Shown here in pieces: positions 37,001 through 45,959 of a stretch of DNA of 64,000 nucleotides; the stretch's first letter is position 1; each line of letters opens with the position of its first letter. The DNA lies in NCBI GenBank assembly GCA_958299035.1, contig CATQJL010000001.1, positions 1,178,001 through 1,242,000 on the forward strand, in the 5' to 3' direction. The DNA is from Cylicocyclus nassatus. Its lineage: Eukaryota; Nematoda; Chromadorea; Rhabditida; Strongylidae. The notes below the pieces were generated by a model. The model was not told the DNA's origin. It searched no databases and saw only the letters and a program-made list of their open reading frames with translations. Made by a program: the position numbers and the translations under genes.

Positions 37001-40000
37001 GTTGCTGTACTTTTTCGTTAACTAGAAACTGAGAGAACGAAAATTTTCGTCTTTTTCTAGAAGCAATGCTGAGCCGTTCTTGCATATGTGATTCCATACT
37101 ACAGGCCTAGGTAAGGATGAGTGTAGATTTTCAGCCCATTCCGAGCAGTAGTTTTCGGAAAATGTCGCTTTTGGCACTGAAATGAAAAGAGGATAGCTGA
37201 TTTCGATATTTCTTGAAAACTACTGCTCGGAATGGGCTGAAAACTTTCAATTATACTTACCTAGGCTTGTAGTATGGAACCACATATGCAAGAACGCTCA
37301 GCATTGCTTTTAGAAAAACACGAAAATTTCCGTTTTCTAAGTTTCTAGTTAACGAAAAAGTACAGCAACTGCACATATGGGTATCGCATATCGGAAGTAT
37401 GACGTGTGCGAGTAGGAGTTCCGTAGAAATTATTTGGACAAAGATCTGATTTTTTTCGATTTTTTTGGGCATTCGGAAATCTCCAGATTTTGAGTTCGGA
37501 CTCGGTGGATCGAGCTTGGCACAAAATCGTAAACTCCATCTTGTAGAGCTAGCTTTGCTCTATCAAACAGTACCCATCACCCTTTGTTGGGTTGAGTCTG
37601 GTTGCTTTGTTAAAACAAGCAAATAACGACATTATTTTCTTGACGACCTAATGAAATTGATTCTAACTGAATGACCACTTACATTTTCCCTAATAGGCGA
37701 CCGCGTTTTTTCTTCATGTGGCTTGTATCACCTGTATCACCTGTATCCCCGTTGATCATCGTGTTGCACGAGCGGGTGCCAGTGATGCCTCCATTCGTCC
37801 CTGTCTCGGGCGATTGTTGACCAATGTTTACGTATCGCACCAGGAACACGTGGAACGCTCTGAAGGACTTCATTAAAGGACTTCGTGAACATATCTGACC
37901 ATCGCATCGGCGGTCTTCCTCGTTCGCGTTTGACGTCCAGTGGTATCCAGTCTGTTACAGCTCTCGTCCACCGGTTGTCGTCGAAACGCATTACGTGCCC
38001 GGCCCATCTTATCTTGTTCTGCTTGGCGTACGCGGCAGCGTCCCTGATCTTCGATCGTTGACGTAGGGTAGAACTTCGTAATCCTTGCCTCACTTGCGTG
38101 AGTCGATTCACTCCTAGCATCACTCTCTCAACAGCTCGTTCGATGACGCTAACCGCGTGTTCATCCTGCTTTCTCATTGTCCATGTTTCTGAAGCGTACG
38201 TCAAAGCAGGAAGAACCGTCGAGTTGAAAAGGTGGGCGCGGAGCCGGATGTTCTTGGTCTTCTTCACTACGTCCTCAATTGTCTTATATGCTCCCCATGC
38301 TGCACGTTTCCTCCTGCTCAGTTCCGGAGCTAGATCATTCATCATATTGAGTTCACGACCTAGGTAGGTGTAGCTTGAGCATTCGGTGATGTTCGTCCCG
38401 TTGAGCATGAAAGGAGCATCAGGCACTCTTCCGTTCCTCATGAACATCGTCTTCGTTAGATTCAGCCGTAGACCGATCTTTCCACACACTTCGTCAAACT
38501 GGGCCAGCATTTGTTCCGCCTGCGTGATGCTTGGTGTTATCAATACGATGTCATCAGCAAAGCGAAGGTGGTGTAGCTGCCGGCCGTCGACTTTCACTCC
38601 CATGTTGTCCCATTCCAACTTACGCATGACGCTCTCCAGAGCGGCACTGAATAGTTTCGGCGATATAGTATCGCTTTGTCGCACGCCTCTCTTCACGTCA
38701 ATGATGATGTCCTTGTAGAATGGTGTTATGGTGGTTGTGAAGTCGTTATACAGCTCACGAATTATCTTGATGTAATGAGTCGGAATACCTTGATTGCTCA
38801 AGGCATCGATGACTGCTTCAGTCTCAACCGAGTCAAAGGCCTTCTTCAAGTCGATGAAGGTGAGACAGAGCGGCATCTTATACCCTCGTGACACTTCAAT
38901 GAGCCTTGACACCGTGTGTATGTGGTCGATCGTGCTGAATCCTCTTCGAAACCCAACTTGCTCGCATGGTTGTCCTTCGTCCAACTCTCTTCCGATCCTG
39001 TTGAGAATGACTCGCGTAAAGAGTTTGTAGACTACAGACAACAAGCAGATAGGGCGATAATTGCCGATGTCGCAGGGATCTCCCTTCTTGTACAGCAACA
39101 CGGTTTTGCTGGTCTTCCATTGCCTTGGAACCTTGCCTTCCGTCAGGTACCGCGTGAAGAGCCTTGCCAAAGTCTTGATGAGAACTGGCGACAGATTCTT
39201 CAGATGTTCTGGTTTAATCCTGTCGGGACCGGGTGCTGTACGGTTTTTCATCGACATGATAGCATGACGAATCTCGGAAGGAAGAACAGACGGTGCGACA
39301 TACTCGTCCTCCTTAAGATGGCATGGTGGAAGGTGGACGTGGCTTGCAAAAAGATCCGAGTAGAAGTCGTGGATGACCTTCTCCATTGATCTTCGGGAAG
39401 CAGTTATGGTTCCGTCAGGACGACGAAGTGCGGTCATCTTTGTCTTGAAGTTGACGAAGCTTCGGCGGGCGTTGCGTATACTTCTTCCAGCCTCCGCGGC
39501 GTCAACCATCACTGCTACTCTTCTCTCCTTAAGGTCTTCTTTTATCGCTTCTCTGCATCGCTTCGCAAGCTCGGACGTCAGTCGGTAGTTGCCTGTGGCT
39601 CGTGCGCGTCCACGTTGGCGTATCAGCTCCAAAGTCCCCGTGGTGAGACGCCTTCTCGTACTTCTTAGACTCTGAGCTTCCTTGGCACAACCGTGGAGAT
39701 GTTGTACGAACCGTTCGTATTCTTCGTCGATGTTGTCCATCACGGTATCTCGCCATGAGCCGGATATCGAAGAAAACAGATCCCAGTTGGTGGTATTCAT
39801 GGGACGATGTTTCCTGAACTTGACGGCTCTCTCTCCATTCCGCGGAAAGTAGAATTTGGCGCGCAGGAGACGATGGTCTGATCCCGTGTAGAACTTCGGA
39901 ACAACAGCGACGTCCGTCAGGCAGTACCTTCTGTTGACGATGATGTGGTCAATCTCGTTATGGTACTCTCCACCGGGCGATTCCCAGGTCCAGCGTAGGG

Positions 40001-43000
40001 AAGAGGGCTTTTGGAACTGTGAGTTTCCATGGATAGTCCTCGTCGTCATGATAAACTCGGACAGTCTCTCCCCTTGTTCGTTCCACTGCAAACCATGGGT
40101 TCCGATGTGAAGTTCCTCAGTCGACCTTCTAGTTCCGATCTTCGCGTTGAAATCACCGACTATGATCTTGTAGAAGGTATGATCTTCTCTGTAGAACTTC
40201 TCCAACTCCATATAAAATTCCTCGAGTTCGTCCTCGTCGTAGCTGGATGTTGGGGCGTACGCAATGAAGACGGTCAAGGCAGGGATTGATCCACATCTTG
40301 ATATTCGCAAACGTCCGATTCGAGTTGTAAGTTGTTCGAACGAATCGATGTTCATGGCCAAACTCGTGTTGACAAGGACTCCCACTCCACCTACTCCTCG
40401 ACTGTCGCACGTTCCTAGAAACAGTTCTTCTCCAGTCTCAAATGTGGCGTTCAGCGGGTGGTGTCTCCTTGTCTCGGTAAGTCCGATGACGTCGTACTTA
40501 ATTTTTCTTGCTTGCATTATGAGATCTTCGATAGATGCGTCCGATGCCAGCGTCCTCGCGTTGTAAGTACAGATCGTCATCATAGTCCGTCTCGTTTTCG
40601 GCAGCCTAGATCGCCTTTCAAACCTTGTCCCCACTGGCACTGCCTTACCAGTGGCTCTTCCAAGATTAAAGGAGCTTTCCATATTATCACTGTGTCGAAC
40701 AAGAATTTACTCGCAGGGATAGCTTGTTGGGCTCAAAACCCCCGCGAGGGACGATCGGAGCTTATTTGTTGGAGGCGACTCCGAACTCGCCTCCCCACAC
40801 ACCTACCCGGGAAATTAGGGCGCAAGCTTTTAGTGGAGGCAGGGTGTCCGTCCCCCGGCTCCGCTTGCTTATCGAGCAGGCGCGGGGTCGCTTTTGGTCG
40901 GCGATTATCCCCCTATCCGCCACCTGGGGACGCCCCACGTAGCCTCGCGACTAACCGGCTGTGATCCCTCTATGAGGGAGATCCGTGGATGTGGCTTGTA
41001 TGTTTTAATATTAATGTGTAGATGTAATTTATTAATGTAATATATTGCTGTAATTATTAATATTAATATGTATATGTAATTGTATATTAATGTAATGATT
41101 GTAATTATTAATATATTATTGTAATTGTATATATAATTATGTATTAATAATTTAGGCCCTTATGCATTATCATTCCTGTAAGCGGCTGCGGCGAGGGGAG
41201 AAGCGTCTCCCATCTCCCATTATGCAAACGCCGCAAGCTAAAGCACAAGACTCCTGACCCGTACCCGCATGAGCCCTTCAAAACGGGGGCGCCGATGCGG
41301 CCTTTTTATCACTGGGGATTCGCTCGCTCCCCCTGCCGCAGAGAATGCAAATAGATCTTGGGGCCACATGCATCGAAATCTCCGTCAGGGAGGAGATCGT
41401 AGCTTAAAAGTAAGTCTCATATCCTGAAGTTCCAGAGATCTGGATTCACGCTGTCGATCATTCGTGAATATCCCTACAATCCTTCTCAGTGAACATACCT
41501 AACAGGAGCAAGTATTTGCACAAGCTAGCTTTTTTACAATCCCCCGAAGACCTCCGGCGGCCGAGCGTCTTTCCTCAAAAGTCAAATCGTACGGCATATC
41601 TAATCCAATGGTGCCAAATATGTTTTTGATAAGAACTAATGATGTATGAAATCCATGAAAATTGCAATAAAACACAGGTGGAAAGTTGGGGATCGAAAAT
41701 CTCGATATTTCGAATTTGTTTTGATCGGAAACAAGCTTAACACTGTTAGACTAGATGATTAGTACAACTCCGAAATATTCTCTACTGCGAAGAAAGAAAA
41801 ATGATTTTGAAGAAAAAAGGGCTGTCCGCCGAAACATCAGGAAATTATACGAAAAGTTGGAAAGCTTTTTGTACAACTTCTCGATCCTGTACAATATGTT
41901 TATAGTGAGAGGTAGTAGAAATAACTAAGAATGGATAGACAGCATGAAACCAGATATTTGGATTTAGGAAATGAAGCTTTCTTTCACGCTGCATCCCTCT
42001 TGCCGGCGGGGATGATAATGCCGCGGCCCTTAGAGATCTCAAATGCACTGATTGTGATATCTTCAGCAACAGGACGCATACGCTTTCATGTAACCATTAG
42101 TATAGCTCATCTTCTTGCAGTTATGGGCCAGCATCGACATTCTGCTTCCTATTTTCCTACATGGACTACATAACTTTTCTTGAAGAAGAGGAAGACGACA
42201 AGGTAGACGCAGTGACCAAACAGACCAATATTTCTCTGAAGATCCAAACAATTTGAAGCCTTCCGTTTAAGAATGTTGGCTTTACCTACACTCACATCCC
42301 TTCATTCCTAACTTCCGATCCATACTGGAAAGGAACTCTGCGCGTAAACGAGACCGCCTGCGAGCAAAATGATCAGCATTGTATCCACTCGTTTCTCTTC
42401 ACTACCGGATTCACTACGCTAGTCAGGTAGATTGCCTGCTTCTAGCATTGAGATACTTGACTCTGGCGTTATATTATAAAATCAGGTACAATGAAATGTT
42501 TCCGCTTATTCAAGAATGGCGCGAGATTGCCAGAAAGTATCCGGACTTTGGTGTCTATGCATATTCAGAGAGGAGCACATTCGCTGACCAGGTGGCTGCC
42601 ATTTCGTTTCAGAATCTGAGTTTAGCGCAGTATAAAAAAGGTTCATTTGCAGACAAATGTTCTTGGAGACGTGATTTGGCAAACTCTTTATTCTGAAGTT
42701 ATCTGCATGGGGCTTTCCTTCATTGTATTCATTCCGGATCTTGTTTCTATAGCTTCTGCTATGTTCAGCCTTTTGAGCGTCAATCTTGGTGTATGGAAGG
42801 ATGTTTTATCAAAAGAGAGTGAAATTCTATTAACTTTTGATTATAGGTGTTTGGTTTCCTCTCCTTATGGGGTGTGGGCATTGATCCGATTTCGATGGCG
42901 GCGTTGCTTATGTCCATTGGGTTCAGCGTTGATATCTCAGCCCACATCAGTTACCACTATTATCAAGTGAAAGCAAAGGTAACTTTTGACTTGTATTAAC

Positions 43001-45180
43001 AATGATTTTGATGTGTTTTTTTTCAGAATCCTGTGGAAAAACTAGAAGATGCGTTTTTAAACATAGGATGGCCTACTGTGCAGGGCGGACTAAGCACACT
43101 GTTTGCAATGTTACCCATTCTAATTAAACCAAGTTACTTAGGACTGGTGTTTTTAAAAGTACGTCATCCACTCAATTTAGTTAGAATCATAAGTCGCCAT
43201 TGAATTTTTTAACAATAACATTAAATTTGTGCAGGCCTTTTCGCACCTTGCGCAAATTGACATTGATATGATTTGTCATGATTCCTTGTATACGTAATTT
43301 ATGTGAGCTGTTCTGCATCGGCTTACAAAATGTACGGGGTTATGTGCTTGCAGTGGATTTGTAGACCTCTAATTGCCAAATAAAAGATGGCGACTTAGCG
43401 GAATTCCGCGCGTTTACTGATGCAGCGCTACAATTTTGAAAACCTGAAACTATTAGGTTGATGCAAATTCCTGCACCAAAATAGGTACAGACCGCAATAA
43501 CTCGGAATAATCCTATATCCCAAGTAGGATTCGATATATCATTTGATAGCGCAAACCTAGCTCTACAAGGAAGTGCTTAAAGTTTTGCAGCAGCTTTGAC
43601 TCAAGCGAAGATTGAAGCCAAAAACTGAAAAAAACCATGCGTCCGAAAACCTTAAGACAGATCTTAAAAAAATTGTAACTTCGTTCAAAAAGCTCATACA
43701 AATTTTCTTTCTTGCTCACGCGTAGACGTTCCACGTAAGACATTTATCTATGCGGTTGCTGTATTCTCAACTAGACGATGAGAAAACGAAGTTTTTCATG
43801 TTTTTTCCAAAACAATGCTGAGATGTTCTAGCACTGACAGTTGTATACTATAGGACCGTGGAAGCGTGAATGTGAATTTTCAGCTCTTTAGAGCAGCTGG
43901 TTTACGAAAAAATCGAATTTTTAGCAACTAGGCCAGAAAAATTTGGATAAGGAGAGCTAGATTCGTTATTTCTCGCGAACTAGCAGTTCTAGAAGGCTGA
44001 AAATGTAAAGTTTCACTGCTAACGGCATGTACTATACAAGTGTTAATACTAGAACATCTCAGCACTAATTTGACAAAAACATGAAAAACTTCAAAAAACT
44101 TCGTTTTTTCGTCGCCTAGTTGAGAAAAAAATACAGCAACCGCATAGATAAATGTCCTACGTGGAACGTCTACGCGTGAGCAAGAAAGAAAGTTTGTATG
44201 AGCTTTTTGAACGAAGTTACAATTTTTTTAAGATCTGTCTTAAGGTTTTCGGACGCATGGTTTTTTTCAGTTTTTAGCTCAAAACTTCGCGTGGATTGAA
44301 GCTGGTGTAGGTATTTGGGCACCATTTGTAGAGCTAGGTTTGCGCTATCAAATGATATATCGAATCCTACTTGGGATATAGGATTATTCCGAGTTATTGC
44401 GGTCTGTACCTATTTTGGTGCAGGAATTATGCATCAACCTAATAGTATCTGAAATAGCAGGGAGTTCTAGAGAGTTCAACATACCTGTGTATACTTTTAT
44501 CAGCTGAGATTGTGGTGAACATAACGAGCACACCAAAGGCCGCCGATGGGGACACAGGGGAAGAGCCCCTTTCCCCGCAGCGAAATTTTTGAAAATGGCC
44601 TAAATAAATCATGAAGTGCAACTTGCTTGTTTTTATTTGTAAACAATCAAAATCAAAATTTCCAAAATTTCAAGTTTTTGAAATTAAAAAAAAACTAATT
44701 CGTGAAAAGCATGCGAAAATTTCTTAGAAGTGTTTTTTCCTTTCCCGCCCCCTCGAAGAAAGCGATACGTATGATAAAGTATTAATTAGAAGACAATGGA
44801 CAATACTTCAATAACTGCTTTGGCTCTGTCTGCATATTCAATCAGTTTCATACTTTTTTTTAGACTGTAGCTTTAGTCACGATAATCGGCCTTGTGCATG
44901 GACTCATCGTGTTGCCGGTGCTACTATCCATGCTTACAGCTGTAAAGGAAAAATTCGGAAAAGAGTAAGCTGAAGGTTTTGGCGAATCTATCACTGTAAT
45001 CGCTGGTGCAAAACACTTTTCAGTACCATTGCATCCACTGATCAGGAAGGCTCTGAAAGCGGAAGCAGCACGTGTACGATTAAACCTCATCGTATATCCA
45101 TCAAAAGCTTTACGGCTGATAAACCAGTTCATTGAAAGAGCAGCCAACAGCTTCTATCTCAGTGCCGTTGATACCTCGTA
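24638..45180 (+). CDS. ptr: Patched-related (PTR) transmembrane protein, sterol-sensing-domain/RND family
   Basis: Multi-exon gene for a 12-TM patched-related membrane protein; nematodes have many, with roles in cuticle, moulting and lipid or sterol handling. Exons read in continuous phase: 24638-24682, 24772-24882, 24932-25039, 28034-28135, 28189-28296, 28351-28521, 28573-28653, 28700-28785, 30653-30804, 30889-30977, 31167-31253, 31320-31441, 31546-31607 (tentative), 32496-32509 and 32552-~32585 (tentative), 35932-36072, 36119-36228, 42121-42202, 42272-42426, 42486-42591, 42653-42790, 42847-42978, 43027-43158, 44864-44964, 45024-45180. The product is about 870 residues, usual for the family. 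Hallmarks are the two RND-type acidic TM motifs LAIGIDDVF and [12 protein letters not shown], plus [15 protein letters not shown]. The one unresolved junction is the donor after HPLI near 32,585. The stop is TAG at 45,178. Confidence 0.85.
26517..27462. mobile_element. Mariner-like MITE in PTR intron
   Basis: Ends TCAGGTTGTCCCATAAGTTC and GAACTTATGGAACAACCTGA, flanked by TA on both sides. Long arms pair through most of the 946 bp (for example CGAGAACTAAAGCCTGTAGG against CAGGCTTTAGTTCTCGAG), giving a near-complete palindrome. The two mirror-image ORFs inside are artefacts of the arms. Confidence 0.75.
28034..28785 (+). CDS. ptr: PTR exons 4-8: extracellular loop 1 and TM2
   Basis: Exon 4 has [12 protein letters not shown]. 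Exon 5 has [18 protein letters not shown]. Exon 6 has [20 protein letters not shown] and AILRYYMV. Exon 7 has [14 protein letters not shown]. Exon 8 has TM2 ([18 protein letters not shown]) and ends in phase 2. The introns at 28,297-28,350 (54 nt) and 28,522-28,572 (51 nt) are very short and are multiples of three. The second contains an in-frame TAG, so it must be spliced. The first has no stop and could be retained. Confidence 0.85.
29486..29552. repeat. Nested palindromes around CACGTG
   Basis: ACCCACCATGTGGGT occurs at 29,489-29,503 and 29,534-29,548, with CCACGTGG at 29,513-29,520 in the middle. CGCAATG and CATTGC flank the centre. The whole block is nearly symmetric. It lies in a PTR intron, so it may be a foldback remnant or a bHLH-type E-box cluster. 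Confidence 0.4.
29600..30150. repeat. Diverged arms of the CAAGGGAAGG MITE family
   Basis: Two half-copies (about 29,603-29,765 and 29,970-30,125) share ACGATTAGCAG and ATTTGGAATCA, together with TTCCCTTxGG..GACCA or GGCCA, with the family at 30,153, 51,651 and 63,411. They look like older, rearranged copies. Confidence 0.45.
30153..30620. mobile_element. CAAGGGAAGG-family MITE (PIF/Harbinger-like)
   Basis: Left CAAGGGAAGGATGGTCAGTC and right CCAACCATCCTTCCCTTG ends are inverted repeats. The right flank is TTA and the left flank CTA. The arms pair over about 150 bp, including GCGACGCTTTCGTGCACGAG-like parts. Non-coding, 468 bp, 32 bp upstream of a PTR exon. Confidence 0.65.
30653..31607 (+). 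CDS. ptr: PTR exons 9-13: sterol-sensing domain TM3-TM6
   Basis: Exon 9 gives [19 protein letters not shown] and the next TM segment, ending in a split glycine codon. Exon 10 completes [18 protein letters not shown], the RND/SSD acidic motif. Exon 11 has [20 protein letters not shown]. Exon 12 has TM6 ([20 protein letters not shown]). Exon 13 (31,546-31,607) is less sure: it gives a charged stretch with [11 protein letters not shown], and its donor GTTGTC is weak. The acceptor of exon 9 lies 32 bp after the end of a MITE at 30,153-30,620. Confidence 0.8.
31678..32466. mobile_element. Mariner-like MITE in PTR intron
   Basis: Left TTAGGTTGTCCCAGAAGTGA and right TCACTTTTGGGACAACTTAG ends with TA flanks. 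Inverted internal blocks include GAGATACCCAAAAATGTATT, which also recurs as a direct repeat near 32,337. It sits 30 bp upstream of the tentative micro-exon. Confidence 0.65.
32496..32590 (+). CDS. ptr: Tentative PTR micro-exon and linker exon
   Basis: A 14-nt micro-exon (32,496-32,509, between TTCTACAG and GTAAGT) fits the phase left by exon 13. The next acceptor TTTTCTAAG opens [10 protein letters not shown] at 32,552, which resembles the short stretch before TM7 in PTR proteins and would join QLQVLIAYW at 35,932. No GT donor follows HPLI at the expected place, so the end of this exon is unresolved. Confidence 0.4.
32815..32975. repeat. Solo arm of the CAAGGGAAGG MITE family
   Basis: Contains GCAGATAACGAAGACAATTG GAATTAGCG, then AAGGCCACTTCGACC, then CCTCCCTTGTCA, in the order of a right arm of the 30,153 / 51,651 elements. 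I do not see a clear left arm. Confidence 0.4.
33195..33322. mobile_element. Small hairpin element (ACTATATGTCGCCGAA)
   Basis: ACTATATGTCGCCGAA at the left and TTCGGCGACATATAGT at the right enclose GC-rich sequence with internal pairing (CGCGCGGATTT region). 128 bp, no coding, in a PTR intron. Confidence 0.5.
33323..34940. other. PTR intron sequence, nothing recognised
   Basis: One frame near 34,193-34,316 starts ATGGCGGGACGTGCTCC and is followed by a strong GTAAGC, so an unrecognised exon cannot be excluded. It shows no PTR similarity. Confidence 0.4.
35240..35370 (-). repeat. tRNA-derived SINE-like repeat
   Basis: The minus strand contains GGTTCAATCCC, which fits the pol III B box. Some 40 bp upstream is GCCGCAATGGTACGAGGCG, like a tRNA D-arm/A-box. 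Acceptor and T stems do not pair cleanly, so it is not an intact tRNA gene. A SINE head is the best reading. Confidence 0.4.
35932..36228 (+). CDS. ptr: PTR exons: TM7 and start of extracellular loop 2
   Basis: The first exon (35,932-36,072) gives [17 protein letters not shown] followed by [16 protein letters not shown], one of the most conserved PTR segments. The second (36,119-36,228) gives [17 protein letters not shown] and YESASH, ending in phase 2. It joins across a 5.9-kb intron to SYGPASTF at 42,121. Confidence 0.9.
36712..37651. mobile_element. Mariner-like MITE in PTR intron
   Basis: Ends TTAGGTTGTCAAGAAAATAA and TTATTTTCTTGACGACCTAA. Long arms pair (AGCTAGCTCTACAAGATGGA against TCCATCTTGTAGAGCTAGCT), so the 940 bp is nearly a full palindrome. 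The left flank is TA and the right flank is TG. Non-autonomous. It lies 64 bp from the RTE insertion. Confidence 0.7.
37729..40988 (-). mobile_element. Full-length RTE-type LINE
   Basis: A complete element of about 3.26 kb, close to the length of C. elegans RTE-1. The target duplication ATGTGGCTTGTAT occurs at 37,716-37,728 and 40,989-41,001. Its 3' end (left side here) is the short repeat TGATACAGGTGATACAGG rather than poly(A), as in RTE elements. A GC-rich 5' region of about 300 bp precedes the ORF. It lies antisense in a 5.9-kb intron of the PTR gene. Confidence 0.9.
37737..40682 (-). CDS. RTE endonuclease-reverse transcriptase, 981 aa
   Basis: Single intact ORF for the protein that nicks target DNA and copies its own RNA (target-primed reverse transcription). 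The N-terminal APE-type endonuclease spans about residues 35-275, with metal/catalytic signatures ICTYNART (N41), GLTETRR (E70), VGDFNA (about 175), NEIDHIIV and [11 protein letters not shown] (about 268). The RT spans about 480-760, with [54 protein letters not shown] and the catalytic box LRFADDIVL (about 706-714). The C-terminus has the usual [14 protein letters not shown] and RWAGHVMR blocks. No stop or frameshift is seen. The first ATG gives the full endonuclease; a second start, MM at residues 34-35, lies just before the domain. A QSD where other copies have QGD is a conservative change near the RT active site. Confidence 0.92.
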   Translation of the reverse strand: MESSFNLGRATGKAVPVGTRFERRSRLPKTRRTMMTICTYNARTLASDASIEDLIMQARKIKYDVIGLTETRRHHPLNATFETGEELFLGTCDSRGVGGVGVLVNTSLAMNIDSFEQLTTRIGRLRISRCGSIPALTVFIAYAPTSSYDEDELEEFYMELEKFYREDHTFYKIIVGDFNAKIGTRRSTEELHIGTHGLQWNEQGERLSEFIMTTRTIHGNSQFQKPSSLRWTWESPGGEYHNEIDHIIVNRRYCLTDVAVVPKFYTGSDHRLLRAKFYFPRNGERAVKFRKHRPMNTTNWDLFSSISGSWRDTVMDNIDEEYERFVQHLHGCAKEAQSLRSTRRRLTTGTLELIRQRGRARATGNYRLTSELAKRCREAIKEDLKERRVAVMVDAAEAGRSIRNARRSFVNFKTKMTALRRPDGTITASRRSMEKVIHDFYSDLFASHVHLPPCHLKEDEYVAPSVLPSEIRHAIMSMKNRTAPGPDRIKPEHLKNLSPVLIKTLARLFTRYLTEGKVPRQWKTSKTVLLYKKGDPCDIGNYRPICLLSVVYKLFTRVILNRIGRELDEGQPCEQVGFRRGFSTIDHIHTVSRLIEVSRGYKMPLCLTFIDLKKAFDSVETEAVIDALSNQGIPTHYIKIIRELYNDFTTTITPFYKDIIIDVKRGVRQSDTISPKLFSAALESVMRKLEWDNMGVKVDGRQLHHLRFADDIVLITPSITQAEQMLAQFDEVCGKIGLRLNLTKTMFMRNGRVPDAPFMLNGTNITECSSYTYLGRELNMMNDLAPELSRRKRAAWGAYKTIEDVVKKTKNIRLRAHLFNSTVLPALTYASETWTMRKQDEHAVSVIERAVERVMLGVNRLTQVRQGLRSSTLRQRSKIRDAAAYAKQNKIRWAGHVMRFDDNRWTRAVTDWIPLDVKRERGRPPMRWSDMFTKSFNEVLQSVPRVPGAIRKHWSTIARDRDEWRHHWHPLVQHDDQRGYR
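41002..41153. repeat. AT-rich low-complexity repeat
   Basis: Irregular repeats of TAATATTAATATGTATATGTAATTG type. It begins right after the right copy of the RTE target duplication. Confidence 0.6.
41155..41363. mobile_element. Diverged GGCCC-ended foldback element
   Basis: Starts GGCCCTTATGCATTATCATT and ends GCAAATAGATCTTGGGGCC. Inner GCGGCGAGGGGAGAAGCG pairs with the CGCTCGCTCCCCCTGCCGC side. It resembles the 12,977 MITE (GGCCCGTATGCACTAACATC..GCGGCGAAGGGAGCGGCG) but is longer and decayed. Confidence 0.5.
42121..43158 (+). CDS. ptr: PTR exons: loop 2 end, TM8-TM11
   Basis: Six exons: 42,121-42,202 ([17 protein letters not shown]), 42,272-42,426 ([17 protein letters not shown]), 42,486-42,591 ([17 protein letters not shown]), 42,653-42,790 (TM8, [14 protein letters not shown]), 42,847-42,978 ([20 protein letters not shown] then [11 protein letters not shown]) and 43,027-43,158 ([20 protein letters not shown]). 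Phases join without error. The acidic residue in FSVDIS is the second RND-type TM motif. Confidence 0.9.
43453..44442. mobile_element. Mariner-type MITE (TTAGGTTGATGC ends) in PTR intron
   Basis: TTAGGTTGATGCAAATTCCT and AGGAATTATGCATCAACCTAA ends with TA on both sides. The arms pair throughout (CCTACTTGGGATATAGGATT against AATCCTATATCCCAAGTAGG). 990 bp, almost a perfect palindrome, no transposase. A lone end of the same type is at about 13,204. Confidence 0.75.
44864..45180 (+). CDS. ptr: PTR last two exons: TM12 and cytosolic tail
   Basis: Exon 44,864-44,964 gives TM12 ([20 protein letters not shown]) and a basic juxtamembrane part. A GTAAGC donor inside GAGTAA avoids the in-frame stop at 44,966. 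The last exon 45,024-45,180 encodes a serine-rich tail ([18 protein letters not shown]) and ends in TAG. If the GTAAGC donor is not used, the protein ends 52 residues earlier, at 44,968. Confidence 0.75.
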
Positions 45181-45955
45181 GTATGACTGCAGACATAATC
45201 ATGTCCTCTTGTTATTAATGCTGTTGTGATCTTTTATTCGATACTCTCCCAAATATGTACATGCGTGAGGTGTTACGATACATTACGGGTAATTTCTTCG
45301 TGACCACTTGTGCTGCCTTCTTGTTAGAAACTTGTGCTGCTCTTTTGATAGAAATGAAAGCTACGTTTCGAGTTGCATTGAATTGGTGTAAAAGTAATGG
45401 ATGTTTTCTTACGGTCTATCTCAATCCGGATCAAAAATCTAAAGCGGCGTAGAGGGCGTATGCGGATCAGCATCAAAACGGTCGATACGGCTTGCTTGCC
45501 TGCTTTTTAATCAGTCTTCGCTCTCCGTGCACATTGTGCAGCGCAAACCTAAAGAGCTTCGAGCGTGCAAATTACGGAATTTTCTTTAGGTTAATCACTT
45601 TCACGGTGAATCGGAGCTAAAACCAGCCTTACAGATTGGTACTCAAAATTTGGCGAAAGACCACGCGGAAAAAAGATATTAACGATCACACGATCATATC
45701 TGCCGTTCAAACAAACGACATCGTAGTCGTATGCAAATCGCAGAAAATGTCCACGTTCACGACCACTTGGGATACAGAACAAAGCCCGATGAACGCCAAC
45801 GGCAAGACAGAACGCAGAAGAAATTCTTTTGTCTTATTTCTATACCTTGTTGTTCAAGGCAGGGCCCATCCCCTCCAACCTAATTTAGGTAATTCGACAC
45901 CATAATTCACACATTTTTGCAGCGTCTTTCCAAAAAAACGGTCTGCTAGTAATCT
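45181..45955. other. PTR 3' flank, nothing recognised
   Basis: Contains a short GTGCACATTGTGCAGCGC block near 45,527, related to the CACCGGTGCTGCA repeats. No AATAAA is found close to the PTR stop, so the 3' end of that gene is not set. Confidence 0.4.
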
Positions 45956-45959
45956 GACG

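Noticed and set aside
38098..40964. Many plus-strand ORFs opposite the RTE gene, up to 168 codons
   Set aside because: Antisense shadows of the 981-codon RTE ORF in GC-richer sequence, without their own domains.
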